Shown here in pieces: positions 28,587-40,037 of a DNA stretch of 64,000 nt (position 1 is the stretch's first letter; each line of letters begins with the position of its first letter). The translations under genes were made by a program, and so were the position numbers. The stretch is from Histomonas meleagridis (Eukaryota; Parabasalia; Tritrichomonadida; Dientamoebidae): assembly GCA_020186115.1 (NCBI GenBank), contig WSYJ01000060.1, forward strand, positions 558,001-622,000. The letters are read 5' to 3'. The notes under the pieces are model-generated. The model saw nothing but the letters and a program-made list of their open reading frames with translations, was not told the origin of the DNA and searched no databases.

Positions 28587-29774
28587 TTACCTAAGTGAAA
28601 GATTGAAACCAATTGGAATTGATGAATGTGGATTCTTTTTTGGTGTTTTTATTTGGTTTTCTTTAAGTTCCCAAATCCTTAAAGTTTCATCCATTCCCAA
28701 AGTTGCAACAACATTTTCTTCTTCGTTTACAGTAATATTTATAATATCACCAGTATGTCCGTTATATTTTCCATATTTCTTGCAATCTTGAGTCAATAAT
28801 TCCCAACTAAAATCGTTTCGTGCATGTGTAACAATATAACCCCATTTATTAGTATATTTAATACCAGAAATAGGTGTTCCTATATTAATATTGTAAAGAA
28901 CATCTTCAGGATGCATCGAAATGACTTTAATATTTCCATCATCCATTGCATTTGTTACAGAAAATATATTTGATGAAACCCACGTAAAACTACTAATCGA
29001 TTGATCGAAATTATATGTTTTCTTTTTTTGATCTCCCCATATGTTAACTGTATATAAATCTGTAGATGCAAGATGTGAACCATCTGTTGACCATGAAAGA
29101 TGCGTTATTTCTGATTTGTGTTCATTAAAAACATTTGTAATATTTGTCCTGATGTCAGTGATGTTTATATTGTTATCAGCTCCACCTGATGCAAAACGAT
29201 GTCCTTTAAAAGACATAGCACCACATTTGATATCATGACTCTTGAATGATTGAATCATTGAACATTTTATAGGATCCCATAATTCAACTTCACCACTTGC
29301 TGAAATGACAAGTCCTTTATCTGTCCAACAAAGTGATGTAATGGGTGAATTGGCTTCCATAAGTTCTGTGGTGTTACCATCTTCCCAAATATAAACACAT
29401 GTATTTAATGCAACAGCTAAAGTCCTTTGTTTAAAATCAATAAGTTTCGATGGATATGAATTGAAAAGATCAGGAGCATCTAAAACTTTATCAACAGCAA
29501 TGGGTGCTTTCTTTTTGCATGGACTTTGAATTATTTTTGTAGGCGTTTGTGGAGATTTCGAAGTCGATGGCCACTCAGATGTTTGACAGGATTTAATTGG
29601 AGATTTTGTGGGAGTTCTATTTTTTGGAGATTTAATTGGAGAATTGAAAAATCTATCTTTATCATATGGAGATTGGTTTTGCATTTTTAGGTCTGAAATG
29701 CAGAAGCGAAGGATATGAGCTGATTGTGTTCTCTGTTTAGGTGCCCTAGTGTTGGCATATGGGCTTTTTTGCAT
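28587..29774 (-). CDS. Cdc20/Cdh1-family APC/C activator
   Basis: A 395-residue WD40 protein. The N-terminal 110 residues are Ser/Pro/Thr-rich with many SP/TP sites and a C-box-like DRFFNSP at residues 40-46 (family consensus DRFIP). The diagnostic Cdc20/Fizzy block follows: KVLDAPDLFNSYPSKLIDF, then LAVALNTCVYIWEDG. About seven WD repeats follow (TSLCWTDKGLVISAS, HDIKCGAMSFKGHRFASGGA, NEHKSEITHLSWSTDGSHLA). The last two residues are LR, where Cdc20/Cdh1 usually end in IR to bind the APC/C. It should recruit substrates to the anaphase-promoting complex. The many proline-directed sites suggest Cdk control. Confidence 0.92.
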   Translation of the reverse strand: MQKSPYANTRAPKQRTQSAHILRFCISDLKMQNQSPYDKDRFFNSPIKSPKNRTPTKSPIKSCQTSEWPSTSKSPQTPTKIIQSPCKKKAPIAVDKVLDAPDLFNSYPSKLIDFKQRTLAVALNTCVYIWEDGNTTELMEANSPITSLCWTDKGLVISASGEVELWDPIKCSMIQSFKSHDIKCGAMSFKGHRFASGGADNNINITDIRTNITNVFNEHKSEITHLSWSTDGSHLASTDLYTVNIWGDQKKKTYNFDQSISSFTWVSSNIFSVTNAMDDGNIKVISMHPEDVLYNINIGTPISGIKYTNKWGYIVTHARNDFSWELLTQDCKKYGKYNGHTGDIINITVNEEENVVATLGMDETLRIWELKENQIKTPKKNPHSSIPIGFNLSLR

Positions 29775-30521
29775 TTTATATTTAATACGTTAAGCTTAAC
29801 GCATGGATTATTTAAAAAGTGCTTTGTAAAATTAAGTCAATAATTATTGAAACAAACTCTTAAATTTAGATCAAATTTTGTATTGTATCCATTATAATCG
29901 GTCAGATTTTGTTTTTAATATTTACACACATCTCAATTAAGAATATACTTGATTGAACAATCATGTTCCCTTTTTCCCTACAACTTGATTCATTAAAATG
30001 ATAATTCCAAAAGCAGTATTAAATAATTTTATAACCTTAAATTATAATCGGAAAAACTGTGAAATAAATTGTCATAATATAAAAACATTCAAAACTAGTA
30101 TGACATTTTTCAAAATCAATTTTTGTTCAAAAAGTGATAAATTTTGAATGAAATGATAACATGTCACATTAAATAACATTAGGAAACAAACAAGTATCTT
30201 CGAAGTACAGCAGTACTTAAAGTTGTTTTTTCAGAATTCCATGATGAAGCAAAACGAAGGCAATGATAATTTTTCCATGAAATTTTATATGAAAGATTTT
30301 TTTTGTGTTTCAAAAACATGTTATTTTGATTGTATGGTTTATTAGGTTCGATCTTTTTTCTTATCGGCAAAATATTAGGGGGGCCTCGTGTAAACGGATA
30401 TCCCTCCTAATTTATAACATCGTTAGCGGTTAATTTTCAGAGTAACGATTAATATGTATTCAAATATATTATTTGAAACGTTTACGAAAAATTGAATAGC
30501 CCTGGGGATACCAAAGGATCA
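29775..30521. other. Intergenic region with a hairpin
   Basis: 747 bp of AT-rich DNA between divergent genes. TTAGGGGGG (30375-30383) is an imperfect inverted copy of CCCTCCTAA (30402-30410), with one mismatch in nine, giving a hairpin with an 18-nt loop about 110 bp before the Tra1-like ATG. A 63-codon minus-strand frame at 30179-30370 is not convincing. Confidence 0.4.
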
Positions 30522-33500
30522 ATGCGACCAAAAGAAACCAAATACATTACGCCATTAAATATTACACCGGCAAGCATTGATGAACAAGTAAATTTAAAAA
30601 TCGCTCGTCTAGTTTCAACTCCAATAAATTCTACATCTGTAATTAATGAAATCAGAAATCTAGTTTTTCAAGTGCCAATTTCAGAACTCGAACCATCAAC
30701 TCATCCGCTCGCAGAAAAGTTATTGGATATTGCCATTAAACCAGGTACGACTGGAGTTACTTCAACACCAGAATTTCGACAAGAGATTCTTTCTTTGTTA
30801 GTAACATTAAATTTCAAATTTCAACCAAACACGCATATAGATAAATTGCCAGCATTTTTTAAATTTATTTCTGAAGGAACCATTGAAGAAATGTCTGAAG
30901 CTTTATCAATTGTTCGACATTCCTTTGAGACACCCGAAACATCAAATCAATTTTTATTACAAATTGCCAGGCTTTCCGTTTCTGCCGGTAATGTACGAAT
31001 GAAATGGCTTTTAACTAATTATACGAAAATTGATTATTCGACATTTTATCCATTTCTTTCATTACTTACACTGATATCATTTTGTGCGCGTACGTTTGAT
31101 CAACTTTCAGAGCATTTTTCACCTATTTTTACCATGATGGAACAATTTATAACCAAAGAATTACCAAACGATACAAACTATAATTCAATTCTTCCACTCC
31201 TAGCGCTTAAAGCACGTACCACTCATTATTATACTTTAGCCTCAGATGTTTCATCACGTACAAAATCATCGATGGCAATTTTTGATGCGATTTATAACTT
31301 AATTCAACATTGTCCACATTCATTTCAACTTCTTCAAAACGAAATATCATATTCATTTGTATATTTTGTTAATCAAAAGAAAGAACAACCATGGATCGAA
31401 TCATTAATTAATATATTACCAACAATGATGAATTCATTTATTACAGATCCCGACTTTTATGCGTCACGACAAACATTAGTTTTTAGGTTATGTGAAATTG
31501 TTTTACAATCACCAAAATCAGATCTGAAAATTGTTTCATTAATTGTAAATTTTGCAGTCGATTTTTTATTTATTGATAAATTCCCATTAATTCAACGATC
31601 AACAAAATTCCATAAATTATTAATCGAAATTAATAATAAAATAAAAACATTACCACCAAGCATTGATATATTTATTACATTATTTTATGGTATTAATAAA
31701 TTCTTTTTACTTATCGAAAAATCAATTGATAAAATCTTTGATCCTAATAATGATACCACCACAAATTTTAATAATGTTCAAGCTACGATATTATTTGTAC
31801 AACAATCATTTGAAACACTATTTAAATCACTTGAAATTGCTTCTTCAATCCATATAACATATGAAGAAATTAAATCAATTTCAAATGGTTCTATAAAGAC
31901 ACAATTTACACAACTTGATTCTAATTTAATCATTAATTCATATGTAAATTCATTATATATATTTATACGATTAAGGAATTTAACTAATAAATGTAATTTC
32001 CGTTATGCATTTCAAAATATTAATTCATCACCGAATAATAACATGAAAATGTGTATGATTCATGCTAAATTTATTAAGTATTATGATCGAATTCGATGTT
32101 TAATTCAATATTTGTTCCAAAAGTTCCCATTAATTTTAGCTAAATGTAATATATTATTAGAAGCACGAATATGGAAAAATGTTTTTATTAAGTTCTTTAA
32201 TGCAAAGAATTCTATGGTTATTGATTCTTCTTTTATTAGAACATTTTTTTTAGATATACCGAATTTTATACCTTTATTACATACATTAACTGATTTCATT
32301 ATCCAAGAAATGAAAAGTTCTGTTTATGGAACTATAGTATTTAGAACAGCGTTTAGTATATTTAAAAAAATTAATGAAAGTACAAATTTAACACATGGAG
32401 AAATAAATGAAATAAATATGTCCAAAATCTTAGGATATATTAATGGTATTTTACAGACATTTAAAGCAAATATATTTAAAGTATCAAATGTTACTGATAC
32501 TATAATGTTTATTATTGAATTATTAATATTTATAAATACTTTTTTAAAACAAACAAATCAATTAATAAAAATATTAAATTCCGATTTTACAACAAATATT
32601 ATTTCGATTTTATCAGAACAACAACATTCTTCTGCATCGATTTTAATACATTTTATTGAATATTTAAATCAAAACTTTCCGAAATTAATAGAAAATGATA
32701 TAACAATTGATTCATTAATAAAGTCGATTCATAATGAACCTATTAAAGTCTTAAAACTATTAAAAAATATAGGAAAAAGAAATAAGCCTTTAATATATGG
32801 TAAAAAAGAACGAAATTCAATAATATTAGAAACGATTTTTAATAATTTATCAAATGCAAATGAAGATGATAAATTACTTTTATTAAAATTCACTAAAAAG
32901 TTTAAGTTAAAACGTTGTTTTACACCACAAAGTAATTTATTTATTACACGTTATAGTTTTAATAATAATGAAGTACAAGTACCAATTGATCAAATGATTT
33001 ATTCGAATGTACATTCATTATTAGATTCGATTGATGATGAAAAACTTTGGTGTTCATTAAAATCGTTATTATTATCATTATTTGAAGAAAATGAATCAGA
33101 TGTATTACCTAAATATGAAATTATACCATCAGAAACAGATAATTTATTATTTATCTTTAAATGTTTTAATTATGTATCAGCATTAGTAAATAAAAACAAG
33201 AAAAAAACATTAGAAATTTTATATGAAATATCAAATACACCAAAAATATTAAGTTATGTAATATGTACAATATTATATACTAAAATTGATTCATTTGATG
33301 AGAATGAAATGTTAAAATTTTTTAATCGAATTAATACCAAAAATTATTTCCAAGAATTTATATTAAATTCATTAACAATATTTAGTAATTGCTTTTTAAA
33401 TTCATACGTTTTCCAATTAAAAATAGCAAATTATTTATGTGATTTTCTAAATTCTTCAATTTTCCATTTAAAATCATTTTTAATTTTTGTCTTAAATATA

Positions 33501-36500
33501 ATTTCTAATATCACTGACTTACAAATTATTGAACCATTTCCTTCAGAACGATTTCAATTTCAAGAACTTTCAGCATTACCAAAGAATGTACAAGATTTAA
33601 TTGATTATATTAAAAACTTAATAAATGAAGAAACAGATGATGATAAATTACATGAAGAAATGAAGTTTTTATTAGAAGGAATTAATCATGTAAATTGTTT
33701 ATTATATTCATATACATGTGCTGAATTTGCACGTGAAATTTATGAAGATGAAGAAGTTGAAGAATATGCAAAATTAGTCATTAAAAATCCGATTTATTCG
33801 AATAACTTAAATAATTGTAAAATATTATCAATAATGTTAAGAGCATTTCCAAAAATTTATGATAAATTATATGAAGGAATTGAAGAATTAATTAAAATTC
33901 CAGTCTTAAATTATAATACACTTGAAATCAAAGAAAAAGAATCATTAAAAGATATCATTTATCCTTTATTAGTATTAAATTCTGATAATATACCAAAATA
34001 TAAAATAATTTTCCAAGAAATAATTTCATCAAGATCAAAACATATATATTTTATATATTCATTATTTGAAGAGATTTATCATCAATCACCTAAAAAGATC
34101 CAAAAACAAATATTACAAATTCTTTTAGATCAATTAAATAATGATGGAATAATTGAAATGAATAAATGGGATAATACAATTGAAAATATTAATAATAAAA
34201 TTGGGAAATGGGTATCTATACAATATTATTGGCCATTATTATATATCATTGATAAAAATAAAGCAACTGCTACAATCGTATCACAAATATCATTATTAAC
34301 TAAAGTGAATACATTATTTAATGTTCTTGAATCATTTTATATATTAACAAATCAATTAATTAATAAGGATGTAATTAAATATTTATTATCAATTGATCAA
34401 TTCGAAAATACAATGGATTCAATAATTTTATTTTTTGATAAATGTGGTTTTGCTATTGATGATAAGAAATATTCGATAATTACTAATGCTTTAACTTTTG
34501 CTACTAAAACAGGTTTTAAATATTTAAAAGAATGTTTATTATCTGATTCTAAAAACTCTGTTATATATAAAGCATTAAAAATTTCACCAAAACCTTTAAG
34601 GAATAAATTATTTACTAATATAGCATTCATTAAAAGTTCATTAAATTTTAATGATAAACCAAATAAACTTCAATTTATTATTACATCAATAGCTATACAA
34701 TCAAATGATATTATTACAAATCAAAAATTATTTGATTTAGTATATAAAGTAATATTATCTTCATTTGGTGGTAATGGTTTACAATTACTTTATGTCGATA
34801 ATTTTATTAATTTCATTATAGAAAATATTCATAAAATACCAAAAGAATATATAATTTCATTAATAATAGAATTAGTTAAACCTGAATCTTATTTATATAT
34901 ATTTTTATTAGAACAAGTTATTAATGAAATACTTAAAATAGATTCTGATTATACATTAAATGATTTCCAAGAATTATTAAATCTTGAAAATATTAATTTA
35001 TCGATTTTTATTGTACAAAAATTAATAATTAAATATTTACAAATGAATTTAAATGAAATACAAAACTTCATTGATATGATTCAAGATAATCATGAATTAT
35101 TAATTAACTCAATATTATTATTACAAAACCAACTTAAATATAAAATAATGTCAACAAAAACATATGAATTATATGAGAAATGTATAAATGATAAACAACG
35201 ACATATCGTGTTTGAAATATGGTCTAAATCCGAATATAATGGTGATTTTGATAAAATGTTTACATTATTTTTAAAAAGTTTCTCAATATATATATCAAAT
35301 AATCAAAAGAATGCATGTGAAAATATCCGTTTTCCGAATGATGTATCTATTAATTTAATATGTTTAAAAATGTTATATAATTGTATTTTAAGTTATCAAA
35401 AGACTCAACCAATAGTAGCATCATTATGGAAAATTTTAGCAAATAATATTTCATCAATCTCAAATCCTTTAACTACAATATGGCCATTACTTTTAAGGCA
35501 AACATTAAATTTAAAACCTTTTGCTAAGAAAACTCAAATCGATTATTTAGAACCATTAATTAATGAATTAACAATATTTATATGTTCTTCACCACCGCCA
35601 CCAAATAAAGAACATTATGTTATAATATATTTTGGTCGATTTTTAATGTATTCATTACGAATGGTTTTAGAACAATTTAATTATGCAGGTAAATGTATTT
35701 CATCAATAATTAAATGTGGAATACAATTAACGCGACATTTTGGATCACAAGTACATATTATTCAAATGATAACACAAATGTTAAATGAATTATATCAAAA
35801 ATCATTAACAGCAATAACGAATAATCAAAATAATCAAAATAGTATTGATGGATTTGATTATTTATTATCAATAATGCCATCAGTATTAGAAGTCTCTATA
35901 CAATATGATGATACAATTGAATATAAACAAGTAACAGAATTATTATGTAATGTTATTGATAATATTAAATCGAATTCATGGCCTTATGCATTCCAATGTT
36001 TATATTGTTTATTAAAGAATAATAAAGGATTTGAAACATTCTTTAATCAAATTAAGTTAATTAATAATGATGAAATTACGAATCGATATTTCTCATTAAT
36101 TTGGATCTTTTGTAAATCAAATGAATTAAGATCAAAGAATTATTTACCTTTTATATTAAGAATAATTAAATCTGGTAATCATGATATTAATTTAACACAA
36201 ATATTAATAACAATTGGGTTACAAACTATAATATCATATTCATTTGATTTTACGATACCAATTATAATTAATGAATTAGAAACAAATAAAGAATTTTGTT
36301 TAATATTTATAAAACATTTTTTGTCAATCGAAAATATATCTGATAATGATGCAATAGCAATATTAAATATATTAAAGAAGTTTTTATTAACGAATGAAAT
36401 ATTACGAACAAAAGAATCAAATAATAAAATTAAAGAACTTTTAATCGAAGAATCAAAAAGTAAAAATCAAGTTTTAAAAATATTCGGAAGGAACTTTAAT

Positions 36501-38438
36501 CCAAATGAATTTAATAATTTATCTAATTGGGAATTAAGTTTAACATTACCCGAATTCATTCGTTATGATTTTTATGATTCTATTTCAAATGTATCACCAT
36601 CGAATATATATTTACATCATTCGATGTATGAACATGCATTAAAATATGCTGAAGATAAAAATTCATTTGATTCGGATTTAATTAATTATCTTTCACTTGA
36701 TCATAAAGTTTTTCCAAATAATATATTAAATAACTTTTCTGATCTGGATATCATATTAAAAACATGTGTAAATAATTTACCACTTAAACCTTTAAATGTT
36801 TATTCGGAACAATTTGCAAAGTTTTATACACTTTCATCGATTATTAAATGTATTAATTCTAGAAGACAAAAACCAATTAAAATTAGACCTATTTCATCAT
36901 TATATCCACCATTTATACATAAATCATTTACAACTATTCGAACTAATTTCTTAAAAATATTCCAACAAAATTTACAAATACAAAATTTGGAAGAATCTCA
37001 TATTAAAGCGTATAAGAAATCACTTGAATTTTCATTTTCTCAACCACGCGAAATTATTACATCATTAGAAGAAACGATTGATAAAATATCAAAAGATTTT
37101 ATAAGTTATAAAAAGTTATTATTATCATTAAATAATAGTAATAAAGAATGGGAAGAAATTTATGTTAATGTGATATATAATGGTTTAAAGTTACGGCCGA
37201 ATAATGATTTGTTTATGGTGTCATTATATAATATATTTAAAAATAATAATAAAGATATCATTAAGAAATTCGAAAAAAATGATTTGTTCCAATTTAATAT
37301 GTTTTGGAGTTCACAATTCATTTCATTAATAAAAGAAAATCACCAATTAAAATGGTTATTATTATATATACATAAATCATTGTTATTAACTTTAATGGAA
37401 TTAAATGAAAGAGACGAAATTCTTCCATTTAAGAATATCGTTGATATTTATCCATTATATGAAATCATTGATGAAATAGTTTCATTAAAATTAGCAAAAA
37501 TTATTAAAAAAAATTCCGAAATTGAAAATAAATTTTTCGAAAGTTGTATTAATGAAAATAAAATAATTGACTTAAGCTTGAAAAATTCTAATCAAATTTC
37601 ATTATTAAAATCAATTTGTATGAAATGTAATTGTATAATACCATTTACTGAAAATGAAACAATTTATCGAATTGAACCTGTAATTCGAAACTATGAAAAT
37701 AAAATAATTTTATTAAACATTCAAACGAATACTGGTAAAATAATTAACTTATCTTTAACTCCAAATATACCAATGACAAATAAATTTAATATACTTTGTA
37801 AATTTATTAATAGTAGATTAAATAACTTTAATGACACAAGAGAAAGAGGTCAAATAATCGCTGAAATACCTTCGATCTCTATAAAAAATGAATTCTTTTT
37901 ATCAAAATCAAATTTCATGCCGTTTATAAACGGTCGCGTTGACCGTTATATTGATGACATTGAAAAAGTGGGCAGTTGGCCTATGAAAAAGTTTTACATA
38001 AAATGGCATTGTTTGTTTGCAGAAAGATATGCCGCTTTATGTTCTATACAGATATTATTAATGGGACAAGTGATGAACCCTTTTAAAATGAGTATTGACG
38101 TCGATAACGCTTTGATATCAGCAAATGAAATTCGATCATTTGATGAAAAAAGATTTGTTTTGAGATTATTCGGTAGAATTTCAAAGTTTATGAATGAAAC
38201 AATGGTGTTCAGACCTTTTAAAAATGGAATATTGTCTTCGTTCTTATGTTACTCTTTCTATAAAATGGAAATTTTTCATGTTTTAAGCGATTTGGAAGAA
38301 AACACAAATGTCGCTGAACAACAGATACAGAGAATATCAATTGCGGGAAATGAGCTTGAAAACGTAAACCAAACTCTCGATGCATTGATAAGAAATTCAA
38401 TGGAAGTCAAAGAACCGTTTGCGCTTCCATGGTTTTAA
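30522..38438 (+). CDS. Tra1/TRRAP-like PIKK-family pseudokinase
   Basis: About 2638 residues from the first ATG at 30522. Most of the protein is long HEAT/TPR-like helical solenoid. The C-terminal 250 residues match the end of Tra1/TRRAP: the amphipathic run KKFYIKWHCLFAERYAALC followed by NPFKMSIDVDNALIS aligns with the YKISWQLA...FxFHLTRLNP block. A short FATC-like end (TLDALIRNSMEVKEPFALPW plus F) follows. Catalytic DFG and HxxN-type kinase motifs are not apparent, as expected for TRRAP, the activator-binding scaffold of SAGA/NuA4 acetyltransferase complexes. It is shorter than yeast or human proteins (about 3700-3850). The gene is extremely AT-rich but uninterrupted for 7.9 kb. Confidence 0.75.
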   Translation: MRPKETKYITPLNITPASIDEQVNLKIARLVSTPINSTSVINEIRNLVFQVPISELEPSTHPLAEKLLDIAIKPGTTGVTSTPEFRQEILSLLVTLNFKFQPNTHIDKLPAFFKFISEGTIEEMSEALSIVRHSFETPETSNQFLLQIARLSVSAGNVRMKWLLTNYTKIDYSTFYPFLSLLTLISFCARTFDQLSEHFSPIFTMMEQFITKELPNDTNYNSILPLLALKARTTHYYTLASDVSSRTKSSMAIFDAIYNLIQHCPHSFQLLQNEISYSFVYFVNQKKEQPWIESLINILPTMMNSFITDPDFYASRQTLVFRLCEIVLQSPKSDLKIVSLIVNFAVDFLFIDKFPLIQRSTKFHKLLIEINNKIKTLPPSIDIFITLFYGINKFFLLIEKSIDKIFDPNNDTTTNFNNVQATILFVQQSFETLFKSLEIASSIHITYEEIKSISNGSIKTQFTQLDSNLIINSYVNSLYIFIRLRNLTNKCNFRYAFQNINSSPNNNMKMCMIHAKFIKYYDRIRCLIQYLFQKFPLILAKCNILLEARIWKNVFIKFFNAKNSMVIDSSFIRTFFLDIPNFIPLLHTLTDFIIQEMKSSVYGTIVFRTAFSIFKKINESTNLTHGEINEINMSKILGYINGILQTFKANIFKVSNVTDTIMFIIELLIFINTFLKQTNQLIKILNSDFTTNIISILSEQQHSSASILIHFIEYLNQNFPKLIENDITIDSLIKSIHNEPIKVLKLLKNIGKRNKPLIYGKKERNSIILETIFNNLSNANEDDKLLLLKFTKKFKLKRCFTPQSNLFITRYSFNNNEVQVPIDQMIYSNVHSLLDSIDDEKLWCSLKSLLLSLFEENESDVLPKYEIIPSETDNLLFIFKCFNYVSALVNKNKKKTLEILYEISNTPKILSYVICTILYTKIDSFDENEMLKFFNRINTKNYFQEFILNSLTIFSNCFLNSYVFQLKIANYLCDFLNSSIFHLKSFLIFVLNIISNITDLQIIEPFPSERFQFQELSALPKNVQDLIDYIKNLINEETDDDKLHEEMKFLLEGINHVNCLLYSYTCAEFAREIYEDEEVEEYAKLVIKNPIYSNNLNNCKILSIMLRAFPKIYDKLYEGIEELIKIPVLNYNTLEIKEKESLKDIIYPLLVLNSDNIPKYKIIFQEIISSRSKHIYFIYSLFEEIYHQSPKKIQKQILQILLDQLNNDGIIEMNKWDNTIENINNKIGKWVSIQYYWPLLYIIDKNKATATIVSQISLLTKVNTLFNVLESFYILTNQLINKDVIKYLLSIDQFENTMDSIILFFDKCGFAIDDKKYSIITNALTFATKTGFKYLKECLLSDSKNSVIYKALKISPKPLRNKLFTNIAFIKSSLNFNDKPNKLQFIITSIAIQSNDIITNQKLFDLVYKVILSSFGGNGLQLLYVDNFINFIIENIHKIPKEYIISLIIELVKPESYLYIFLLEQVINEILKIDSDYTLNDFQELLNLENINLSIFIVQKLIIKYLQMNLNEIQNFIDMIQDNHELLINSILLLQNQLKYKIMSTKTYELYEKCINDKQRHIVFEIWSKSEYNGDFDKMFTLFLKSFSIYISNNQKNACENIRFPNDVSINLICLKMLYNCILSYQKTQPIVASLWKILANNISSISNPLTTIWPLLLRQTLNLKPFAKKTQIDYLEPLINELTIFICSSPPPPNKEHYVIIYFGRFLMYSLRMVLEQFNYAGKCISSIIKCGIQLTRHFGSQVHIIQMITQMLNELYQKSLTAITNNQNNQNSIDGFDYLLSIMPSVLEVSIQYDDTIEYKQVTELLCNVIDNIKSNSWPYAFQCLYCLLKNNKGFETFFNQIKLINNDEITNRYFSLIWIFCKSNELRSKNYLPFILRIIKSGNHDINLTQILITIGLQTIISYSFDFTIPIIINELETNKEFCLIFIKHFLSIENISDNDAIAILNILKKFLLTNEILRTKESNNKIKELLIEESKSKNQVLKIFGRNFNPNEFNNLSNWELSLTLPEFIRYDFYDSISNVSPSNIYLHHSMYEHALKYAEDKNSFDSDLINYLSLDHKVFPNNILNNFSDLDIILKTCVNNLPLKPLNVYSEQFAKFYTLSSIIKCINSRRQKPIKIRPISSLYPPFIHKSFTTIRTNFLKIFQQNLQIQNLEESHIKAYKKSLEFSFSQPREIITSLEETIDKISKDFISYKKLLLSLNNSNKEWEEIYVNVIYNGLKLRPNNDLFMVSLYNIFKNNNKDIIKKFEKNDLFQFNMFWSSQFISLIKENHQLKWLLLYIHKSLLLTLMELNERDEILPFKNIVDIYPLYEIIDEIVSLKLAKIIKKNSEIENKFFESCINENKIIDLSLKNSNQISLLKSICMKCNCIIPFTENETIYRIEPVIRNYENKIILLNIQTNTGKIINLSLTPNIPMTNKFNILCKFINSRLNNFNDTRERGQIIAEIPSISIKNEFFLSKSNFMPFINGRVDRYIDDIEKVGSWPMKKFYIKWHCLFAERYAALCSIQILLMGQVMNPFKMSIDVDNALISANEIRSFDEKRFVLRLFGRISKFMNETMVFRPFKNGILSSFLCYSFYKMEIFHVLSDLEENTNVAEQQIQRISIAGNELENVNQTLDALIRNSMEVKEPFALPWF

Positions 38439-40037
38439 TTTTGTAAATAATCATAATAAATAAATAATTTTTGTTTTTAGAAAAAAAAATGAAATTGAAA
38501 ATTGCACAAAATGCCTCATGTAATGAAAAAGTGGAAATCAGAATTTATGAAATTTTTCCGAATTAAATTCAGAATGAATATTATTATATTAGAATCAAAT
38601 ATCGATAGATAGCTATATAATTTACTGTGAAAAAAATAATTATTTAAATGATTACATTTTCATTAAATGAGGTATTTCAAGATTTCCCTCTGAACGATTT
38701 TTTTTTTTTTTTTTTTTTTTAATTCCAGGCTATATGCTTTTTTACGAACTGATTTAGTAGTATACAGATTTTTATAAGATTTCTTTTAAAACTTCGTTTG
38801 AATTATAATTTTGTGTTATCAATATGATAGATGAATAGAATACAAATAAAAATTATTGATATAATGCAGTTACATAACAAATTCATTGAAATGTTATACA
38901 CAACAAATCTCATGATAAAAATACCATTCAACTCGTATTTTTAAGTTTTACCGATTTTTTTTTTCTTAATTAACAAGTAAATGTTTATATGCTTAATATC
39001 ATTATTGAATTTTTCTTTTTTAAAATCACTCGCAAATCGATCTTCATCAATATTATTTGTTGATGTTCCCATTGTAAATGTATACATTATATTCTTTTTA
39101 ATTATGGTTTTCACCGAAACTTTTTGCATCTTGTTCTTCACGTATTTGTTTTCTATTATGAATTACAATCAAAACTATGATAAGTATTGAAATTGATACA
39201 ATTATGGCAACTTCAAAGCAAACACTTATAATTATGATTGTGCTTTTATTATCACCATCGATATTTTCATTTTGTTATTTTCTTGTAAAGAAATTACTAT
39301 AATATATGTAATAAGTTGAATATACAACAACAGTATATTCGTAATAAATAAATTCACTCAAAACATAAATTAATACAGAATTCAAATCAGAAACGAAAAT
39401 GAATTCGAAACAACAAATGAAATTTCATATGACTACGTAAATGCATAGATTTAGTATACATTTGATTTCGTTAATAAATGTAATAATTACAACGAGTTAT
39501 TACCCAAAAATGACATTTAATTAAACAAATTATATTGTACAAAATCATATTTAAATAAGCCAGAAGTAAAAATTACATAATTTTCAAAAATTTTTATGAT
39601 TTAATCTTAGTTGCGATAATTCCTGAATTTTCGGTAACTTTTGCTCATGTACTTTAGCTCTTAAAGTTGCCTTTGATATAATTTCCAAATTTTTCATCTC
39701 TACAAAATACTACATCTGCAGAATAGTACTATTAAGAAAAACAATGAAATTTTAGTATAAATTTATAAGCTAATATAAAATAAAATGTTGTACTTCTCGT
39801 TCTTTATTGTTTGATCTTATTACCATGAACGTACACTCATTTTCATTCAAACGACTTAAGTTACTATAATATATTTTTTTTTTAATAATCCTAATGCCAT
39901 AATTATATGCAAAATTTTAATACATTTAAAGTAAAACTGATACTTATCATTTGATGTTTCAATAAAAATATTTAAAACTCCAGAAAATGGTATCAAACAT
40001 GCGAACAAACTTATTCAACCTTTACTGAAATCACTTC
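38439..40037. other. Long gene-poor region
   Basis: 1.6 kb without an intact gene. It holds a T22 tract (38699-38720), a relic membrane-protein tail on the minus strand (39098-39420, listed separately), and otherwise AT-rich sequence with no RNA gene that I can recognise. Confidence 0.5.
39098..39420 (-). pseudogene. Relic 3' end of a single-pass surface-type protein
   Basis: One minus-strand frame reads ENIDGDNKSTIIIISVCFEV, then a hydrophobic AIIVSISILIIVLIVI, then HNRKQIREEQDAKSFGENHN and a stop at 39098-39100. This is a transmembrane segment with a basic cytosolic tail, the same layout as the end of the BspA-like protein at 40038. Upstream, the same frame continues protein-like (VLSEFIYYEYTVVVYSTYY) but across an in-frame TAA immediately before 39274, with no ATG. 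It looks like the remains of a former surface-protein gene. Confidence 0.4.

Noticed and set aside
38941-39190. Overlapping 66-69-codon frames on both strands
   Set aside because: They are AT-run frames that overlap the better-supported relic membrane tail in another frame.
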